This document shows positions 8,753 to 16,618 of a stretch of 54,750 bases of DNA, piece after piece (position 1 is the first letter of the stretch; every line of letters begins with the position of its first letter). The notes under the pieces are model-generated. The model was given only the letters and a program-made list of their open reading frames with translations, had not been told where the DNA came from and did no database searches. The translations under genes were made by a program, and so were the position numbers. The stretch comes from Streptomyces himastatinicus ATCC 53653 (GTDB lineage Bacteria; Actinomycetota; Actinomycetes; Streptomycetales; Streptomycetaceae): positions 2,317,763 through 2,372,512 of the forward strand of contig NZ_GG657754.1 in assembly GCF_000158915.1 (NCBI RefSeq), read 5' to 3'.

Positions 8753-8826
8753 CCCCAGGTGGAACGGGTGGCAATGAGGGCCGTGGAGGCCGGTTTGAAA
8801 GCGGGGCAAACCGGTACCCGGGGGCC

Positions 8827-9789
8827 ATGCGATGGGGATACACGATGATGACCGAGCAAGCCGGACCACGTCAGCTCGTGGAGGACGTGGTCCGGGCCGA
8901 GCAGGTCGGTTTCGACTTCTCGGTGACCTCCGACCACTACTTTCCGTGGCTCGAGTCCCAGGGGCACTCCCCCTACGCCTGGAGTGTGCTCGGGGCGGCC
9001 GCGCAGGCCACGTCGCGGATCCCGCTGACGACGTTCGTCACCTGCCCGAGTGTCCGCTACCACCCGGCGGTGGTGGCGCAGAAGGCCGCCACGATGCAGC
9101 TGCTGTCCGAGGGCCGGTTCCGGCTGGGCCTGGGCTCCGGCGAGAACCTGAACGAACACGTCGTGGGCACGCGCTGGCCGTCGGCCGACATCCGGCAGGA
9201 GATGCTGGAGGAGGCCGTGGAGATCATCCGCGAGCTGTTCCGGGGCGGCTACGTCAACCACCGGGGCACCCACTTCGACGTCGAGTCCGCCAAGCTGTGG
9301 GATCTGCCCGACGAGGCGCCGCCCATCGGGCTGGCCGCCTCCGGCGAGGCGTCCTGCAAGCTGGCCGGACAGCTGGCGGACATGCTGATCGCCACCGAGC
9401 CGAAGCCCGGTCTGGTGGACGCCTTCGAGCGGCACGGCGGCGGCGGGAAGCCGCGCATCGGGCAGCTGCCGATCGCGTACGACACCGACCGGGACGCGGC
9501 GGTCAGCCGGGCCCATGACCAGTTCCGCTGGTTCGGCGGCGGCTGGAAGGTCAACTCCGAGCTGCCGGGTCCGGCCTCCTTCGAGGGCGCCACGCAGTAC
9601 GTACGGCCCGAGGACGTGGCCGCGTCCCTCCCGTGCGGCGACGACGTCACGGAGTTCACCGAGAAGATCCGCCCCTTCGTGGACGCGGGCTTCACGGATG
9701 TGGCCCTGGTCCAGATCGGCGGGGACCACCAGGCGCCCTTCTTCGACTGGGCCGAGAAGCGGCTGCTGCCCGCGCTCAGGGAGCTGTAG
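8827..9789 (+). CDS. LLM-class oxidoreductase, F420-dependent glucose-6-phosphate dehydrogenase-like
   Basis: A 320-residue TIM-barrel protein of the luciferase-like superfamily. It begins MRWGYTMMTEQAG, has the FGD-type motif SDHYFPW, then TFVTCPSVRYHPA and GRFRLGLGSGENLNEHVVG, and ends with FVDAGFTDVALVQIGG. These match the subfamily named for F420-dependent glucose-6-phosphate dehydrogenase, although many members act on other substrates. Reduced or oxidised F420 is the likely cofactor. The 3' end overlaps the convergent LysR gene by 14 bases. Placement beside the organosulfur operon could be chance. The start ATG 8827 lacks a strong ribosome site. Confidence 0.85.
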   Translation: MRWGYTMMTEQAGPRQLVEDVVRAEQVGFDFSVTSDHYFPWLESQGHSPYAWSVLGAAAQATSRIPLTTFVTCPSVRYHPAVVAQKAATMQLLSEGRFRLGLGSGENLNEHVVGTRWPSADIRQEMLEEAVEIIRELFRGGYVNHRGTHFDVESAKLWDLPDEAPPIGLAASGEASCKLAGQLADMLIATEPKPGLVDAFERHGGGGKPRIGQLPIAYDTDRDAAVSRAHDQFRWFGGGWKVNSELPGPASFEGATQYVRPEDVAASLPCGDDVTEFTEKIRPFVDAGFTDVALVQIGGDHQAPFFDWAEKRLLPALREL

Positions 9790-10702
9790 CCCGGGCGCCC
9801 CGCAGAAAGAGCCGGTGGAGGTCGCGGACGGCGCGCGGGACGGAGGCGGTGCGGCGGCGCTGGATGACCAGCAGGACGTCGGTGTCGGCGCCCACGAGGG
9901 GCCGGTGGGTGATGGCCCCGCCGCGCTCCAGCGGATCGCCGATGACGCTGAAGTCGGGCAGCACGGTGACGCCGAGCCCTTCGGCGACCATCAGCTTGCC
10001 CATCTCGGCGCCGTCCGTGGAGTACGAGAAGGAGGGCGCGCGGCCGTCGAGGAGGCGGTGGATGTAGCGGTGCATGACGTACCCGGCGCGCATGACGATC
10101 AGCGGCTCGCCCTCGCCCAGCAGATCCTCCGCGCCGACCGATGACCGGGCGGCGAGCGGACTGTCGGGGCGTACGCAGACGACGGGGCGGCCACGCAGCA
10201 GCTCGGTGGTCTCGAAGTCCGGCGGCAGGTCGTCGCCCCGGAGGTAGTTGACCAGGCCCAGGTCGAGGCTGCCCTCAAGGAGCGCCCGGTGGATGTCGCC
10301 CTGCTGGGCGCCGACCACCTCCACCTGGGTCACCGGATGCGTCGCGCGGAACGCGCGGATGACCGGGATCAGCAGCGGGACCGTCGCGGTGTTCACCGTG
10401 CCGAGCCGGACCATGCGGCTCACCCGGTGCTGATCGCCGGCCGCGTCGCGCAGCCGGTCCACCGCCTCGATGACGCCGGCGATATGCGGCAGCAACTCCC
10501 GCCCCTCGTCGCTGATCTTCGCCCCGGAGCGCTTGCGCTCCAGGAGTTCCACGCCGAGTTCACGTTCGAGGTTGCGGACGGTCTCGCTCAGCGCGGGCTG
10601 GGACAGATGCAGTTCCTCGGCGGCCCCGCGCAGGGAGCCGAGCCGGGTGACCGCGGCGATGTATTCGAGCTGTTCGATCCGCACGGCAGCAAGAATGACC
10701 AT
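9776..10702 (-). CDS. LysR-family transcription regulator next to the organosulfur operon
   Basis: LTTR of 308 residues (302 if the GTG at 10684 is the start, giving VRIEQLEYIAAV). The N-terminal helix-turn-helix is LGSLRGAAEELHLSQPALSETVRNLERELG, followed by the two-subdomain effector-binding region with VRLGTVNTATVPLLIPVIRAF and GLVNYLRGDDLPPDF. LysR proteins such as CysB, Cbl and SsuR control sulfonate and sulfate-ester genes, and this gene is divergent from the Cys-attenuated sulfur operon. Activation of that operon is a reasonable inference. An imperfect dyad lies near 10826-10842, centred about 57 bases before the predicted operon start. Effector unknown. Confidence 0.88.
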   Translation of the reverse strand: MVILAAVRIEQLEYIAAVTRLGSLRGAAEELHLSQPALSETVRNLERELGVELLERKRSGAKISDEGRELLPHIAGVIEAVDRLRDAAGDQHRVSRMVRLGTVNTATVPLLIPVIRAFRATHPVTQVEVVGAQQGDIHRALLEGSLDLGLVNYLRGDDLPPDFETTELLRGRPVVCVRPDSPLAARSSVGAEDLLGEGEPLIVMRAGYVMHRYIHRLLDGRAPSFSYSTDGAEMGKLMVAEGLGVTVLPDFSVIGDPLERGGAITHRPLVGADTDVLLVIQRRRTASVPRAVRDLHRLFLRGARATAP

Positions 10703-10827
10703 GCCCGTCAGGCGGGTGCAAGGGATTCCCTATTACGGCCTCATGAATACCGACTCACTCCCCGGCCGGGTTCCCGGGTACTGTCGAACCAGGTGCTCCG
10801 GTATTTCCGCAGCACAGCCCGTGTCCG

Positions 10828-10840
10828 GGATATGGAATCC
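10828..10840. promoter_or_regulatory. Dyad, possible LysR site
   Basis: GGAT and ATCC flank a 5-base spacer inside CCGGGATATGGAATCCGG (10825-10842). The centre is about 57 bases upstream of the predicted transcription start at 10891, a usual position for an LTTR activation site. The arms are short, so this is tentative. Confidence 0.25.
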
Positions 10841-10853
10841 GGCCCCGGTCTTC

Positions 10854-10883
10854 TTGACCGGGCGGCTGCCTCACTGGTTGGAT
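10854..10883 (+). promoter_or_regulatory. Predicted promoter of the organosulfur operon (leaderless)
   Basis: TTGACC (10854-10859), an 18-base spacer and TTGGAT (10878-10883). Seven bases later comes the ATG of the Cys-rich short ORF at 10891, so transcription would begin at or very near that codon. This fits the absence of a Shine-Dalgarno and the leaderless organisation known for polycysteine attenuators. Confidence 0.5.
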
Positions 10884-10890
10884 CGGTGAC

Positions 10891-10971
10891 ATGAATCGAC
10901 AGGACCTCACGCGGCGACGCCACGTCGACCTTGCGCGTGTCTCCAGCGCGTCCTGTTGCTGTCGGGCCTGA
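10891..10971 (+). CDS. Cysteine-attenuator leader peptide (26 aa)
   Basis: Short ORF encoding a 26-residue peptide with the RRRHVDLARVSSA core seen in actinobacterial putative leader peptides next to sulfur genes. It ends in three consecutive Cys codons (TGT TGC TGT, 10954-10962), then Arg, Ala and TGA. In mycobacteria, leaderless polycysteine ORFs work as attenuators: low Cys-tRNA stalls the ribosome at the Cys run and opens expression of the downstream sulfur genes. Here a perfect 6-base hairpin begins seven bases after the stop, and sfnG starts 259 bases further on. The ORF is too short to be found by length and was recognised by motif. The peptide itself probably has no function beyond translation. 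Confidence 0.85.
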   Translation: MNRQDLTRRRHVDLARVSSASCCCRA

Positions 10972-11230
10972 GCGCACGCGACGGATCCTTTCCGCGTCGC
11001 CACCCCTCCCCTTCTTCAGCCCCCTGACCTGCCAGGTCCCGGGCTGTCCCCCCGCCTCTGACACGCGGCCGTAGGTCCTCGTCCTGCCGCCGTTCCGTGT
11101 CACCCACCCTTCGCGCATGACGGCCTGCATGACCGCCTGACCGCCGCGCGTCGGCCGTTTTCCGCGCGCGCCTGAATTCCCCGCCAGGCGCTGATTCGCC
11201 ATGCCCGTATGCACATTCCGGGAGTTCCCC
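10972..11230 (+). promoter_or_regulatory. Long untranslated leader between Cys ORF and sfnG, with hairpins
   Basis: This 259-base stretch has no convincing gene. It contains a hairpin GCGACG/CGTCGC (10978-10983 with 10995-11000) and a second one, GACCT/AGGTC (11026-11030 with 11034-11038). CTCCC at 11006-11010 is complementary to the GGGAG ribosome site of sfnG (11220-11224), so sequestration of that site is possible. Together with the leader peptide this is a plausible attenuation region; the actual fold needs computation. Confidence 0.5.
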
Positions 11231-12370
11231 ATGCCCGTAGATCCCGCCACCGAATTCCGCAACGACCCGCTTCAGTTCGCCTACTGGGTGCCCAATGTCA
11301 GCGGCGGTCTGGTCACCAGCACCATCGAGCAGCGCACCGACTGGGGCTACGACTACAACCGCGAGCTGGCCGTGCTCGCGGAGAACAACGGCTTCGACTA
11401 CGCCCTCAGCCAGGTGCGGTACATGGCCAGCTACGGCGCCGAGTACCAGCACGAGTCGACCAGCTTCAGCCTCGCGCTGCTGCTCGCCACCCAGCGGCTG
11501 AAGGTCATCGCCGCCGTCCACCCCGGGCTGTGGCATCCGGGCGTCCTGGCCAAGCTGGGCGCCACCGCCGATCAGCTCTCCGGCGGGCGGTTCGCGGTGA
11601 ACGTCGTCAGCGGCTGGTTCAAGGGCGAGTTCACCGCGCTCGGCGAACCATGGCTGGAGCACGACGAGCGCTACCGCCGCGCCGAGGAGTTCATCCACGC
11701 CCTGCGCACCATCTGGACCGAGGACCACGCCGAAGTGGCCGGGGACTTCTACCGGATCCGTGACTTCTCGCTCAAGCCCAAGCCGCTGAACAGCACGGAG
11801 CGCCCGCATCCGGAGATCTTCCAGGGCGGCAACTCCACCGCGGCCCGCGCCATGGCCGGGCGGGTCTCCGACTGGTACTTCAGCAACGGCAAGGACTTCG
11901 ACGGCGTCACCGAGCAGCTCCGGGACGTGCGCGCCTCCGCCGCCACCGCGGGCCGTCCGGCGCCCCGCTTCGGTCTCAACGCGTTCCTCATCGCCCGCGA
12001 CACCGAGGCCGAGGCCCGCGACACCCTGCGCGAGATCGTCTCCAAGGCCAACTCCGACGCCGTGCACGGCTTCCGCGACGCGGTGCAGCAGGCGGGGCAG
12101 TCCACCGCCGACGGCAAGGGCATGTGGCAGGACTCCAGCTTCGAGGACCTGGTGCAGTACAACGACGGCTTCCGCACCGGGCTGATCGGCACCCCCGAGC
12201 AGATCGCCGAGCGCATCGTCGCCTACAAGCGGCTCGGCGTCGATCTGTTCCTCCTCGGCTTCCTCCACTACCTGGAGGACGTCGAGTACTTCGGCAAGCG
12301 CGTGCTGCCGCTGGTGCGCGAGCTGGAGGCACAGCAGCCGGACACCGCGCCCGCGCCCGCCCTCATCTGA
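11231..12370 (+). CDS. sfnG: Dimethylsulfone monooxygenase SfnG
   Basis: FMNH2-dependent luciferase-like monooxygenase that converts dimethylsulfone to methanesulfinate, 379 residues. It matches SfnG closely: FAYWVPNVSGGLVTSTIEQRT at the N-terminus, YALSQVRYMASYGAEYQHES, VNVVSGWFKGEF, EHDERYRRAEEFI, EIFQGGNSTAARAMA and the C-terminal VEYFGKRVLPLVREL. The start is ATG 11231 with GGGAG seven bases before it; the in-frame ATG at 11201 has no ribosome site. First structural gene of the operon behind the Cys leader. Needs reduced flavin, presumably from SsuE two genes downstream. Cytoplasmic. Confidence 0.95.
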   Translation: MPVDPATEFRNDPLQFAYWVPNVSGGLVTSTIEQRTDWGYDYNRELAVLAENNGFDYALSQVRYMASYGAEYQHESTSFSLALLLATQRLKVIAAVHPGLWHPGVLAKLGATADQLSGGRFAVNVVSGWFKGEFTALGEPWLEHDERYRRAEEFIHALRTIWTEDHAEVAGDFYRIRDFSLKPKPLNSTERPHPEIFQGGNSTAARAMAGRVSDWYFSNGKDFDGVTEQLRDVRASAATAGRPAPRFGLNAFLIARDTEAEARDTLREIVSKANSDAVHGFRDAVQQAGQSTADGKGMWQDSSFEDLVQYNDGFRTGLIGTPEQIAERIVAYKRLGVDLFLLGFLHYLEDVEYFGKRVLPLVRELEAQQPDTAPAPALI

Positions 12371-12400
12371 TCCCGTACGCACGCCCGGAAGGGAACGCCC

Positions 12401-13618
12401 ATGAGCACCGCCACCCGCACCGACTGGCAGACCCGTACCCGCCCCACCGACGCCGACGGCTGGATCGGGCGCGCCGCCGAGGTCGCCGGTGTCCTGGCCA
12501 CCGACGCGGCCGCCCGCGACAAGGCCGGCGCCACCCCGTACGCCGAGGTCCAGCTGCTGAAGGACTCGGGCCTGGTCACCCTCCTCGGCCCCGCCGCGCA
12601 CGGGGGAGGCGGCCAGGACTGGCCGACCGCGTACCGCGTGGTCCGGGAGATCGCCAAGGCCGACGGCTCCATCGGGCAGCTGCTCGGCTATCACTATCTG
12701 TGGAACTGGGCCGCCCGGCTGGTCGGCACCCGCGAGCAGTGGGAGCAGGTCGAGGCCGACGCGGCCCGGAACCAGTGGTTCTTCGGTGGCGCCGTCAACC
12801 CGCGCGACAACGACGTGGTCGTCCGGGACGAGGGCGACAGCATCACCTTCACCGGCCACAAGTCCTTCTCCACCGGCAGCAAGGTCTCCGACGTCACCGT
12901 CCTGGAGGGGGTCTTCGAAGGCACCGATCGCCATGTGTTCGCCATCGTCCCGTCCGACAGCGAGGGCCTGACCTTCCACGACGACTGGGACAACATCGGC
13001 CAGCGGCTCACCGAGAGCGGCAGCGTCACGCTCGACGGCGTGACGGTCCCGTGGGCGGCGGCCGCCGGATACGTGGACAAGGAGTTCCGGCCCCGCGTCT
13101 ACAACACCCTCAACGTGCCGACGATCCAGCTGGTCTTCGTCGCCTTCTACCTGGGCATCGCGGCCGGTGCGCTGGAGACGGCGGCCGTGTACACCCGCCA
13201 CAAGTCCCGGTCCTGGCTGCACGGCGGGTTCGACGCGGCGGTCGACGAGCCGCATGTCATCGACACGTACGGCGACCTCACCGCCAAGCTGTGGGCCGCC
13301 GAGGCGCTCGCGGACACCGTGGCGGCCGAGGGGCAGCGGCTGCACGAGGACCCGGACGCGGTCACCGAGCAGGCGCGTGGCGAGTTCGAGGTCAGGGTGG
13401 CCGCGGTGAAGGCGCGGGCCACCGACGTCGCCCTGGAGGTGACCAGCCGCATCTTCGAGGTCACCGGGGCCCGCTCCACCGCCTCCGCCGAGGGCCTGGA
13501 CCGCTTCTGGCGCAACGTCCGCACCCACACCCTGCACGACCCGGTGGCCTACAAGCGCCGCGAGGTGGGCCGCCATGTGCTGACCGCCGAACTCCCGGAA
13601 CCCACCTGGTACTCCTGA
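12401..13618 (+). CDS. DszC-like flavin monooxygenase (acyl-CoA dehydrogenase fold)
   Basis: A 405-residue flavoprotein of the acyl-CoA dehydrogenase superfamily, in the branch that includes dibenzothiophene monooxygenase DszC. Typical features are DGSIGQLLGYHYLWNW, FFGGAVNPRD, the flavin-binding FTGHKSFSTGSKVSD, DDWDNIGQRLT and the C-terminal NVRTHTLHDPVAYKRRE. Such enzymes use FMNH2 and O2 to oxidise organosulfur compounds; a general acyl-CoA dehydrogenase is unlikely because of this C-terminus and the context. GGAAGG precedes the start. About 43 bases upstream of ssuE. A close paralogue occurs further down the operon in frameshifted form. Substrate unknown. Confidence 0.85.
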   Translation: MSTATRTDWQTRTRPTDADGWIGRAAEVAGVLATDAAARDKAGATPYAEVQLLKDSGLVTLLGPAAHGGGGQDWPTAYRVVREIAKADGSIGQLLGYHYLWNWAARLVGTREQWEQVEADAARNQWFFGGAVNPRDNDVVVRDEGDSITFTGHKSFSTGSKVSDVTVLEGVFEGTDRHVFAIVPSDSEGLTFHDDWDNIGQRLTESGSVTLDGVTVPWAAAAGYVDKEFRPRVYNTLNVPTIQLVFVAFYLGIAAGALETAAVYTRHKSRSWLHGGFDAAVDEPHVIDTYGDLTAKLWAAEALADTVAAEGQRLHEDPDAVTEQARGEFEVRVAAVKARATDVALEVTSRIFEVTGARSTASAEGLDRFWRNVRTHTLHDPVAYKRREVGRHVLTAELPEPTWYS

Positions 13619-13660
13619 CCGCCCGCCACACCGCTCGCCACTTCCTCGAAAGGGATCACC

Positions 13661-14215
13661 ATGGCCACCATCCTGTCCATCTCCGGCTCCCCCTCCGCCA
13701 CCTCCCGCACCGGCCGCCTGCTGCGCCACCTCGACGGGCGCCTCACCGACCAGGGCCATGAGGTGATCCCGCTCGACGTCCGCACCATCCCCGCCACCGC
13801 CCTGCTCGGCGCCGACTTCGCGCATCCGGACATCGTCCGGGCCAGGACGCTGGTCGAGCAGGCGGACGGGGTCGTCGTCGGCACCCCCGTCTACAAGGCC
13901 GCCTACTCCGGGCTGCTGAAGTCCCTGCTGGATCTGCTGCCGCAGTACGCGCTGGCGGGCAAGACAGTGCTGCCGCTGGCCACCGGCGGCACCACGGCGC
14001 ACGTGCTGGCCATCGACTACGCGCTGCGGCCGGTGCTGTCCTCGATGGGCGCGGCGCACATCGTGCAGGGCTGGTTCACGCTCGACAAGGACATCACCGC
14101 CACCCCCGACGGCGGGGTGATCGTGACCCCCGGCGCGGCCGAGGCGCTGGAGCAGGTCGTCGACCAGTTCTCCGTGGCGCTGGGCCATCAGCCCCTGCTC
14201 GCGGCGGCGAGCTGA
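13661..14215 (+). CDS. ssuE: NADPH-dependent FMN reductase SsuE
   Basis: Flavodoxin-fold FMN reductase of 184 residues that supplies FMNH2 to two-component monooxygenases. It shows the phosphate-binding ISGSPSATSRTGRLL, the SsuE motif GTPVYKAAYSGLLKSLLDLLPQYAL and LPLATGGTTAHVLAIDYALRPVLSSMGA, all characteristic of SsuE/MsuE. AAAGGGATCACC precedes the ATG. It is the only flavin reductase in this operon, so it probably serves SfnG, SsuD, the DszA-like enzyme and the DszC-like enzymes. Only six bases separate it from the following sfnB. Confidence 0.95.
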   Translation: MATILSISGSPSATSRTGRLLRHLDGRLTDQGHEVIPLDVRTIPATALLGADFAHPDIVRARTLVEQADGVVVGTPVYKAAYSGLLKSLLDLLPQYALAGKTVLPLATGGTTAHVLAIDYALRPVLSSMGAAHIVQGWFTLDKDITATPDGGVIVTPGAAEALEQVVDQFSVALGHQPLLAAAS

Positions 14216-14221
14216 ACACCC

Positions 14222-15421
14222 ATGACCAGGGACCCCGATACCGCCCACCGCATCGCCGACGACGCGGAGGCGCTGGAGGTGGCCGCGAAGCTCGCCGAGG
14301 AGTTCCGTACGGGCGCGGCCGGGCGCGACGCGGACCGCACCCTGCCGCGCGCCGAGCTGGACCGGCTGTCGGCGTCCGGGCTGCTGGCGATCACCGTGCC
14401 GGACGAACACGGTGGCGCGGACGTCTCGGCGGTCACCCTCGCCGAGGTGTTCCGGCTGCTGGCGGCCGCGGACGCCAGCCTCGCCCAGATTCCGCAGAGC
14501 CACTTCGTGTACATCAACGTGCTGCGCCGTCAGGGCACGCCGGAGCAGCAGGCGTTCTTCTTCGGCGAGGTGCTGGCGGGCAGGCGGTTCGGCAACGCCC
14601 AGTCGGAGGCGGGGACGAAGCACATCCAGGACATCCGCACCCGCCTGGAGCCACGGCCCGACGGTTCGTACGAGCTGACGGGCGTCAAGCACTACTCCAC
14701 CGGTGCCCTGTTCGCCGACTGGATCCCGGTGCTGGCGCGCGGCGCCAACGAGGAGCTGTACGTGGCGTATGTGCCACGGGAGGCGCCCGGGGTGAGCGTC
14801 GTGGACGACTGGGACGGCATGGGGCAGCGTACGACCGCCAGCGGCACCGTACGGCTGGAGGGCGTGGACGTGCCAACCGACCGCGTGGTGCCGCATCACC
14901 TCACCTTCCGCGGCCCTCAACTGCACGGCGCCGTAGCCCAGTTGCTGCACGCCGCCATCGACGCGGGGATCGCCTCGGGCGCGCTCGCTGAGGCGGTGGC
15001 GTTCGTGCGCACCAAGAGCCGTCCATGGTTCGAGAGCGGCTTCGAGACGGCCGCCGAGGACCCGCTGCTCATCCAGCGCTTCGGCGAACTGGCGATCCAG
15101 GTGCGGGCGGCCGAGGCGCTGCTGTCCGCCGCCGCGCGGGCGGTGGACGCCGCCCGTGCGGATCTCACCGAGGACACCGCGGCCGAGGCGTCCATCGCCG
15201 TGGCCACCGCGAAGGTGTCGGCGGCCGCGGCCGCGGTGGAGGCGGGCAGCGCGCTCTTCGAGGTGTCCGGCACCCGCTCGGCACTGGACTTCCTCAACCT
15301 CCACCGCCACTGGCGGGACGCCCGCACCCACACCCTGCACGACCCGCCCCGCTGGAAGGTCCAGCACATCGGCCGCTACGTGCTGAACGGCACCCGGCCG
15401 CCCCGGCACGGCCTTCTGTAA
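14222..15421 (+). CDS. sfnB: SfnB-family sulfur acquisition flavoprotein, copy 1
   Basis: A 399-residue acyl-CoA-dehydrogenase-fold protein of the SfnB family, which takes part in use of dimethylsulfone and other organosulfur compounds as sulfur source. It carries the AAKLAEEFRTGAAGRDADRTLPRAELD opening, LAQIPQSHFVYINVLR, GVKHYSTGALFADW, VVDDWDGMGQRTTASGTVRL and the ending HWRDARTHTLHDPPRWKVQHIG. The biochemical step is not firmly known; members are thought to be FMNH2-dependent oxygenases or dehydrogenases. It follows ssuE by six bases. A second copy follows ssuD; the two share the same opening and ending motifs. Confidence 0.9.
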   Translation: MTRDPDTAHRIADDAEALEVAAKLAEEFRTGAAGRDADRTLPRAELDRLSASGLLAITVPDEHGGADVSAVTLAEVFRLLAAADASLAQIPQSHFVYINVLRRQGTPEQQAFFFGEVLAGRRFGNAQSEAGTKHIQDIRTRLEPRPDGSYELTGVKHYSTGALFADWIPVLARGANEELYVAYVPREAPGVSVVDDWDGMGQRTTASGTVRLEGVDVPTDRVVPHHLTFRGPQLHGAVAQLLHAAIDAGIASGALAEAVAFVRTKSRPWFESGFETAAEDPLLIQRFGELAIQVRAAEALLSAAARAVDAARADLTEDTAAEASIAVATAKVSAAAAAVEAGSALFEVSGTRSALDFLNLHRHWRDARTHTLHDPPRWKVQHIGRYVLNGTRPPRHGLL

Positions 15422-15457
15422 CCCCCCTCACGAAAATCCCTGATCGGAGCCGCATCC

Positions 15458-16618
15458 ATGTCCCTCACCTTTCACTGGTTCCTGCCCACCAACGGCGACA
15501 GCCGCCATGTCGTCGGCGGCGGTCACGGAACGCCCGTCACCGCGGCCGGTGGCGACCGTCCGCCGTCCGTCGGCTACCTCACCCAGATCGCCCGCGCCGC
15601 CGAGGACCTGGGCTTCGTCGGGGCGCTGACGCCGACCGGGGCATGGTGCGAGGACGCGTGGCTGACGACCGCGATGGTCAGCCAGAACACCGAGCGGCTG
15701 AAGTTCCTGGTGGCGTTCCGCCCGGGCTTCGTCTCCCCCACCCTCGCCGCGCAGATGGCCTCGACGTACCAGCGGCAGACGAACGGCCGACTGCTGCTGA
15801 ACGTGGTCACCGGGGGCGAGAGCCATGAGCAGCGGGCGTACGGCGACTTCCTCGACAAGGAGGGGCGCTACCGGCGCACCGATGAGTTCCTGGAGATCGT
15901 GCGCGGGCTGTGGGACGGCAAGACCGTGGATCATGCGGGCGAGCACCTCCAGGTGGCGGACGCCTCGCTGGCCCGGCTGCCCGACCCGGTGCCGGAGGTG
16001 TACTTCGGCGGCTCCTCCCCCATCGCCGGTGAGGTGGCGGCGCGCCATGTGGATGTGTACCTCACCTGGGGCGAGCCGCCCGCCCAGGTCGCGGAGAAGA
16101 TCGCCTGGGTCCGGGGTCTCGCGGCCAAGGAGGGCCGCAAGATCCGCTTCGGCATCCGGCTGCACGTCATCACCCGCGACACCAGCGAGCAGGCGTGGGC
16201 GGAGGCGCGGCGGCTGCTGGACGGCTTCGACCCGGAGACGGTGAAGTCCGTCCAGGCCGGGCTCGGGCGCAGCGAGTCCGAGGGGCAGAAGCGCATGCTG
16301 GCGCTGCACGGCGGCGGCCGGGACGGGCTGGAGATCCACCCCAATCTGTGGGCGGGCATCGGCCTGGTGCGCGGCGGCGCCGGTACGGCGCTGGTGGGCA
16401 GCCATGAGGAAGTGGCGGAGCGGATCGCGGAGTACCACCGGATCGGGATCGACGAGTTCGTGCTGTCCGGCTATCCGCATCTGGAGGAGGCGTACTGGTT
16501 CGGCGAGGGCGTGCTGCCCCGCTTGCAGCAGCAGGGGCTGTGGACGCATCCGGCGCGCCCCACCACCGCCCCGCAGCCCGCCGCGCAGGTGCCGTTCGCC
16601 GCGTCAGGGAGCCGATGA
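15458..16618 (+). CDS. ssuD: FMNH2-dependent alkanesulfonate monooxygenase SsuD
   Basis: Luciferase-like monooxygenase of 386 residues that splits alkanesulfonates to aldehyde and sulfite. It begins LTFHWFLPTNGDSR, has a Cys in GAWCEDAWLTT near the flavin site, LKFLVAFRPGFVSPTLAAQM, LLLNVVTGGESHEQ, DKEGRYRRTDEFLE, VYFGGSSPIAGEVAARH and EEAYWFGEGVLPRL, all as in SsuD. The last 20 residues (TTAPQPAAQVPFAASGSR and preceding) are a disordered tail. Its stop overlaps the start of sfnB copy 2 (ATGA). It releases sulfite for assimilation. Confidence 0.95.
   Translation: MSLTFHWFLPTNGDSRHVVGGGHGTPVTAAGGDRPPSVGYLTQIARAAEDLGFVGALTPTGAWCEDAWLTTAMVSQNTERLKFLVAFRPGFVSPTLAAQMASTYQRQTNGRLLLNVVTGGESHEQRAYGDFLDKEGRYRRTDEFLEIVRGLWDGKTVDHAGEHLQVADASLARLPDPVPEVYFGGSSPIAGEVAARHVDVYLTWGEPPAQVAEKIAWVRGLAAKEGRKIRFGIRLHVITRDTSEQAWAEARRLLDGFDPETVKSVQAGLGRSESEGQKRMLALHGGGRDGLEIHPNLWAGIGLVRGGAGTALVGSHEEVAERIAEYHRIGIDEFVLSGYPHLEEAYWFGEGVLPRLQQQGLWTHPARPTTAPQPAAQVPFAASGSR

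Noticed and set aside
8398..8826. 463-residue frame that would extend the F420 enzyme upstream
   Set aside because: The extension is an out-of-frame reading of the polysaccharide lyase gene. ATG 8827 begins the family sequence.
11117..11140. Tiny ORF MTACMTA with one Cys codon in the sfnG leader
   Set aside because: No ribosome site and only seven codons; likely chance.
10907..15409. 1500-residue open frame on the minus strand opposite sfnG to sfnB
   Set aside because: It mirrors five well-supported plus-strand genes; composition is Gly/Ala/Val/Arg-rich without domains. It is a GC third-position shadow.
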